Source: Codonopsis lanceolata
Taxonomy: Eukaryota; Streptophyta; Magnoliopsida; Asterales; Campanulaceae
Length of the DNA: 64,000 bases
Direction of reading: 5' to 3'
Assembly: GCA_013146195.2 (NCBI GenBank)
Contig: CM028377.1
Span: 3,720,001-3,784,000, forward strand
The translations under genes were made by a program, and so were the position numbers. Under the pieces are notes generated by a model that worked only from the letters and a program-made list of their open reading frames with translations, made no database searches and was not told where the DNA came from. This document shows, piece by piece, positions 59,540 through 64,000 of the stretch; the first letter of the stretch is position 1, and every line of letters starts with the position of its first letter.

Positions 59540-60310
59540 AGACGGCAGCTGCAGACCTCTTTTATCTCTCTCTCTCTCTTCATCCTCACCATCCCTCTAG
59601 CTCTCTCCCCGATTTTCTCAAAACCCGGCGTCCACCTCCCCTTCATCCACAGTCCAGCCGCCGCCGGCCACCTCCAATACATTCTCACCTATCCATCTCC
59701 GGCGAATCTCCATGGCATCGCCATCTCCCACACCTTCGCCCTCTAATCCAACCACCTACCGCCAGTCTATTGCTTCAATCCTCCACACCGCAAGCTTCCC
59801 CGTTCTTTCTCAAATCGCCGGCGTCCCTCCATCTCTGCTACCTACATCTCTGCCGCAATCCTCCATCTTCAACCACCAATACCAAGCTGTCTCCGACCAA
59901 ATTCCGGCCTCCTTCTCCCACCATCAATCGGCTCGGCTCTATCTTCATCAAGCACCGGCGTCATCCCTTCCAGTTAAACCCACCATCATTCGCCATATCC
60001 CTCTGGTCACAAACTCCGTGCCCTGAATCCCCATCCTCCAGCGCTGCCTCAAGCTTCATCTGCTCCCCGCCACCAAATTGCCCTTCTATCTATCTACTCC
60101 ATCCCGTCTTCAAACCACCGTCCTCACCGTCATCCTCTCCGCCTCTGTTCACCCCGACTCCGTCGAAGCAGTTCCAGCCTGATCACCTGCATCTCTTTCG
60201 TCGGGCGTCGACAACAATCTCCATCCTAGAAGCGGGTCTGTAATTCTGGCCAATACAACATATCATCCACGGGTCAGTCAGTGATGATTTGAATTTCGAA
60301 ATTCCCTTCA
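59540..60310 (+). other. GC-rich host-like segment inside the Athila-like element
   Basis: A CT-rich leader-like start (59560-59610), a GC-rich Ser/Pro frame (59712-60026) and then a donor-like CAA/GTAAGC at 60320 followed by AT-rich intron-like DNA. It looks like a captured 5' UTR, first exon and intron start. 59627-59708 matches the Helitron segment 23025-23109. The protein is low-complexity and I would not claim it is expressed. Confidence 0.5.
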
Positions 60311-61140
60311 AAAATTTCAAGTAAGCTCGTTTCAATATATCTGATCAATTGCTGACATCGGAAATTTTGTTATGGGTATTTTGCTGAAAATCTGTTCGTA
60401 AGTATGATATGGTTTACTGTTGATTTTGTAAGAATTCAATTATGGTGGTATCATGCTGAGTTATCTGCTGCAATTTTTGAAATCACTGTCTTAAAAATTT
60501 GTTGCCGGTATGCAATTCCTGTTTTTTAGTTCAACTATGGGAAACTTGGGAATTTTCATGTACCATTGACTTGAGTTTAGGCTGATTTGGGTATTCTGAA
60601 TTTTGAAATTTGTGCTTTGTGCATATGCACTCTTTGGTTGTGACAAATTTGAAAAGTATTGCTATCAGTTTTCTTTTGGGTTGGGTACAAATTTAATTTC
60701 TCTATTATAGTACATCCATGTAATTTCGAATGGAACAGCTTGAATTGGGGGATGATATTTTCGGCTTGGAATATAATTGTTTTTTAATTAGTCGGAAATA
60801 TGTTCTGCTTTAGAACTATGTTTCGGTCAAAATATTCGTCAAAGTATTCTATTTTTGAAATTGGATAATTTTACGCTGGAATTATGTCGATAAGTATACT
60901 TTGGTTATACTTGTTTCAGTTGGTGACATTGTCGAATTGCATTGTGGTTGAGGGTTTGTTCTAACAATTTAATCTTGGGAAATTAAATTTTGATTATGAA
61001 ATTGTTTAAGTCGGTTGGAAGAATAGTTTCTTGATGCCTATTTAGAAAATTGCAGTTTGATATTTTTTTTTGGTGATCTAAGATGGTGTTGACTATTGTG
61101 TAAACCCTATGTTATGGCAATTTTGTCTCCCTCTTGTTTT
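60311..61140. other. AT-rich intron-like stretch
   Basis: T-rich non-coding DNA directly after a donor-like GTAAGC, with no long frame. It could be an intron captured together with the preceding segment or old Athila internal DNA. Confidence 0.35.
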
Positions 61141-62990
61141 ATATTTGATTCACATTGGGGACAATGTGAAATTTAAGTTTGGGGGTGGGAATGACTTTGC
61201 GCTTAAATGATTTTTTTGAAAAGCTTTTGTTACCTGTTTTTAGTTAATTTAGTTTTTATTTTCTTTTTGTTAGTTTTAGTAGTTAGTTTATTTTAATAAT
61301 TAAAAAAAATAGAAAATTTTAAAAAAAAAATTCTGAGTCTTTAATTTTGGTGTGGTTACTTCCGTCAATGATAACATGTTTGTTAATAGCGATGCACGTA
61401 TACTTGTCTGCGAGCCTTAGCTTGGTCTAGTTGATGGAACTTTATATCTCCAAAATCTTTGAGCACAAAAATACCATGACTTGATTTATTAAAGAATTTG
61501 GATATTTTTATTGAGTTTATAGTGCACATTTCATTCCATTGGACCTTGCTATTTTTGTGGTCATAGACATTTTAAACAACCGTCATTACATGATTGTTGC
61601 ATTATATTTGCAACTTAGGGTTGATTGCATGCTAAGTTAGATTTGTTAGATTTCTTTTTGCTAATATATCTCAAGCACACTTTCGAACCGTGAGTGCATT
61701 TAAGTCTTGATTTTCCCTACCTCTTTTCTAGCGAATGCTTATGTGAAATACTTGTGGAGCTCGTTTTTAAAACTATGAGTTAGGGAATGATTTGAAACTT
61801 TGTTGAATTTCTGTGAAAACGAAGCATGAGCATTGTGGCAGTTAGGATATGATTTAGGCCATCTTTGAAACGTTTGAGCCTTTTTATCTCACCATCCCTA
61901 TTTTATATTAATCCCTAGTGTCCCCTTTGAGCTTTATTAAAAAGAATGGCGTGTGCTAAGCACACATCGACCCACATTCGACATCATTTCTATTACCCAC
62001 ATTAACTTAATCATTTAGCTTATACACTTTTGCCTACCCTTTGAGAGAGTAGGATTGGGTTGGGAATGTTGTTTACATGGTGATTGATGCAGTTTAAAAA
62101 TAGAACCAATGAGTTCTTGTATTGGAAAAGAATATATATATATATATATGAAGAAAAAAATGAAAAGGGTGCGAAAATCAAAAATTGCACATGCCCTTCA
62201 AAAAAAAAAAAAAGCAAAGAAAAGGATCATTGGGAAGAAAATCTTTGTAATGGTTTGATACCTTCTTCAACCCAAAAGTCCAAGTTTGGGGGTTGTTGAA
62301 GGAAAGAGTGATTTATATGGGAAAAAGGGAAATATTCTTATTATCTCATTTTGAAATTTCTTATCCATTTTATTGTTACCCCTCACCTTGACCTTACATT
62401 ACAAGCTTAATAAAGTCCTATTGATCTAGTTGCCACATTTGTTTGTGTTAGTTGACATGGTTTGGAAGCATAGTTGATTTGACCCTTGTTTTGAATTATA
62501 TACACATTGATATAGTTCACACTATTTGCATAATCTCAGCTATTATAAGTAATTGAGACTTGAGAGCATTGTATTTCATACATAGTTAGTGCATGGGATG
62601 GATGTATAAACACTTGAATTCTAGCATGATCTTTCTTTGTGTTGTTAACCGGGTATTGATGGTATGTACATGTTTTGTGATGCACACGTTTTTATTGAAA
62701 TATTTTGGAAATGAATGTTGTGCTTAGCTTGATAAAACTTTCTAAGTTTGGAGATAGTCAATTAATGATTCACACACACACGGAGATGTACAAGTGAGAT
62801 TGATGATGATTGAGTGAAAGCTTAGACTTGTGGTTATGTGTTGTTATTTATCATTCCTTGAGGCATTATGTGGTATCATGTCAATGTTTTGACTTGTGAA
62901 AAAAAAAATTTATTTGTTTTAATTTAGTTTAGTTTAGTTCTTTTTATTTTACTCGAGGACGAGCAAAAGTTTAAGTTTGGGGGTATTTAA
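61141..62990 (+). other. Athila-type 3' non-coding region with three polypurine tracts
   Basis: Contains a perfect 9-bp palindrome TTCACATTG-ggga-CAATGTGAA (61149-61170), followed by AAGTTTGGGGGTGGGA (61175-61190). AAGTTTGGGGG recurs at 62282-62292 and at 62973-62983, the last one eight bases before the 3' LTR. This is the standard 3' part of Athila elements and has no coding role. Confidence 0.8.
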
Positions 62991-64000
62991 TGACTGTATA
63001 TTATACGCAGTTATTAGGTATTATTCCGGCTTAAATTATGCTATTTCTCGATGTTTTTGTTGTCTAATATGTGTTTTAGTGTTGTTTTATAGTTTCAAAG
63101 ACTTTTGGAACAATTGTGCAAAATATAGGCATTTTTTGCTGAATTGAAGAACTTCAGGGACCAAACTGCAAAAGCTGAAAACTTAAAGACTAAAAGCTGA
63201 AAATCAGATTTTTATCCCCAAAATCAGCCGCCTACTTTGAGACATACAATTGTCTTGGGAATTGTGAAGTCCTAGTTTAATTCTTTTAAGTGTTGTAATT
63301 ATAATGTATCTCATTTTCTTCCTCGTTGTAGGATTAATTAGGTATAAATAGATCCCTTTAGTTAGGAAAAAAAGAGAGAGAAGTTCTGTATTATTTTTCT
63401 TTGTCTATGAAGAAAGATTCTTCAAGAATGGTTAGAGGTTTTGTACTTTTAATTATGAAGAGCTAACTCCATAATCTAGGAATTGAAGGTAACTTGTATT
63501 GAATCTTTTGTTCAATATTAATTATTATTCATTTAATTCTTGTTGATTGTGGTGATTATCAATCCCTCTATTATTTCGTTTTGAACAAATGAATGTAATC
63601 GCAAATAATAAAGGCCTAGAGGTGCGGATAACTGCATGACCAATGTGCATATGTCGTACATTAGCTCACCATCACAATAAATTGGACCTATAGATGCACG
63701 AGAGTGATAAATTAGGACCAGGTTCATACATGATTTAGGTGACAGATACATCATATGTTCTTGTGCTTAGGATATAGAATAGATGAATGTTGCGGGGATG
63801 GAAGCTGAACCAATAGTTCAACAGACTGTATCTATCTTTTGTGAACGAACCCAAAAATTGAATGATAATTATTTTGAATTAAACAATAGAATAGATACAA
63901 GTGAATCCTAATTCTTAGGCGATTTACAAATCTTTGATTTATCTCATATTTATATGCTTTGTTAGTTAGATTATTTTATTGCTTTCTAGTTAATTTAATT
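62991..64000 (+). mobile_element. Athila-like element, 3' LTR (cut by window end)
   Basis: The direct repeat of 56332 onward, TGACTGTATATTATACGCAG, continuing in parallel to the last base of the window. About 165 bases of the LTR lie beyond the end. Confidence 0.9.

Noticed and set aside
59770..60243. 157-residue Ser/Pro-rich frame as an expressed gene
   Set aside because: It overlaps another equally open frame, lacks recognisable domains and lies in a captured segment of a retroelement.

Overview
This window reads as plant nuclear intergenic DNA, most likely from a eudicot with a large, transposon-rich genome. I recognise no intact single-copy host gene, no tRNA or rRNA gene and no bacterial-style operon. 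Almost everything that can be identified is a mobile element, and most are nested in one another. The diagnostic families (Ty1/copia, chromovirus, Tat/Ogre and Athila-type Ty3/gypsy, MULE, Helitron, hAT, Stowaway) are the usual flowering-plant set. I cannot name the species.

Layout. 1-4235: a long gypsy LTR (probably Tekay/Del type) with a solo copia LTR inside it. It sits in a decayed copia pol gene (4236-5491) that resumes at 8337 after an hAT-like insertion flanked by an 8-bp duplication; that insertion itself holds a small Helitron. 9001-9640: a 64-bp minisatellite. 10200-11045: a foldback element containing a Stowaway MITE. 11287-19228: a Mutator-like element (MULE) with ~490-bp terminal inverted repeats and a 9-bp target duplication. 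It encodes a broken MURA-type transposase (minus strand) and a GRF zinc-finger gene (plus strand), and its right TIR is split by a solo gypsy LTR. 19484-20656: a 1.2-kb LTR element of TRIM size. 21703-23519: a Helitron with a GC-rich captured segment.

24143-38711: two different Tat-type gypsy elements on the minus strand, joined at a 100-N assembly gap (31217-31316). The left one keeps an integrase and an antisense extra ORF with its own TATA box and introns. The right one is a fragmented gag-pol with a 5' LTR. 39712-48580: Ogre-type material: an antisense first exon, three LTR copies (41437, 43431, 46774) and a duplicated leader/gag fragment. 48581-56331: an Ogre/Tat gag-pol (gag, aspartic protease, RT, two RNase H domains, integrase) with several frameshifts, cut off in the integrase by the next element. 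56332-64000: an Athila-like element with two LTRs, lacking pol, carrying an unrecognised coiled-coil ORF and a GC-rich segment that matches part of the Helitron at 23025.

Functionally the genes do not work together as a pathway. Each set belongs to the copy-and-move machinery of its own element, and nearly all are disabled. The points most worth following are the two-gene MULE whose TIRs carry the leader and splice donor, the host-like sequence shared by a Helitron and an LTR element, the antisense ORFs of the Tat/Ogre elements, and the coding but pol-less Athila-like element.
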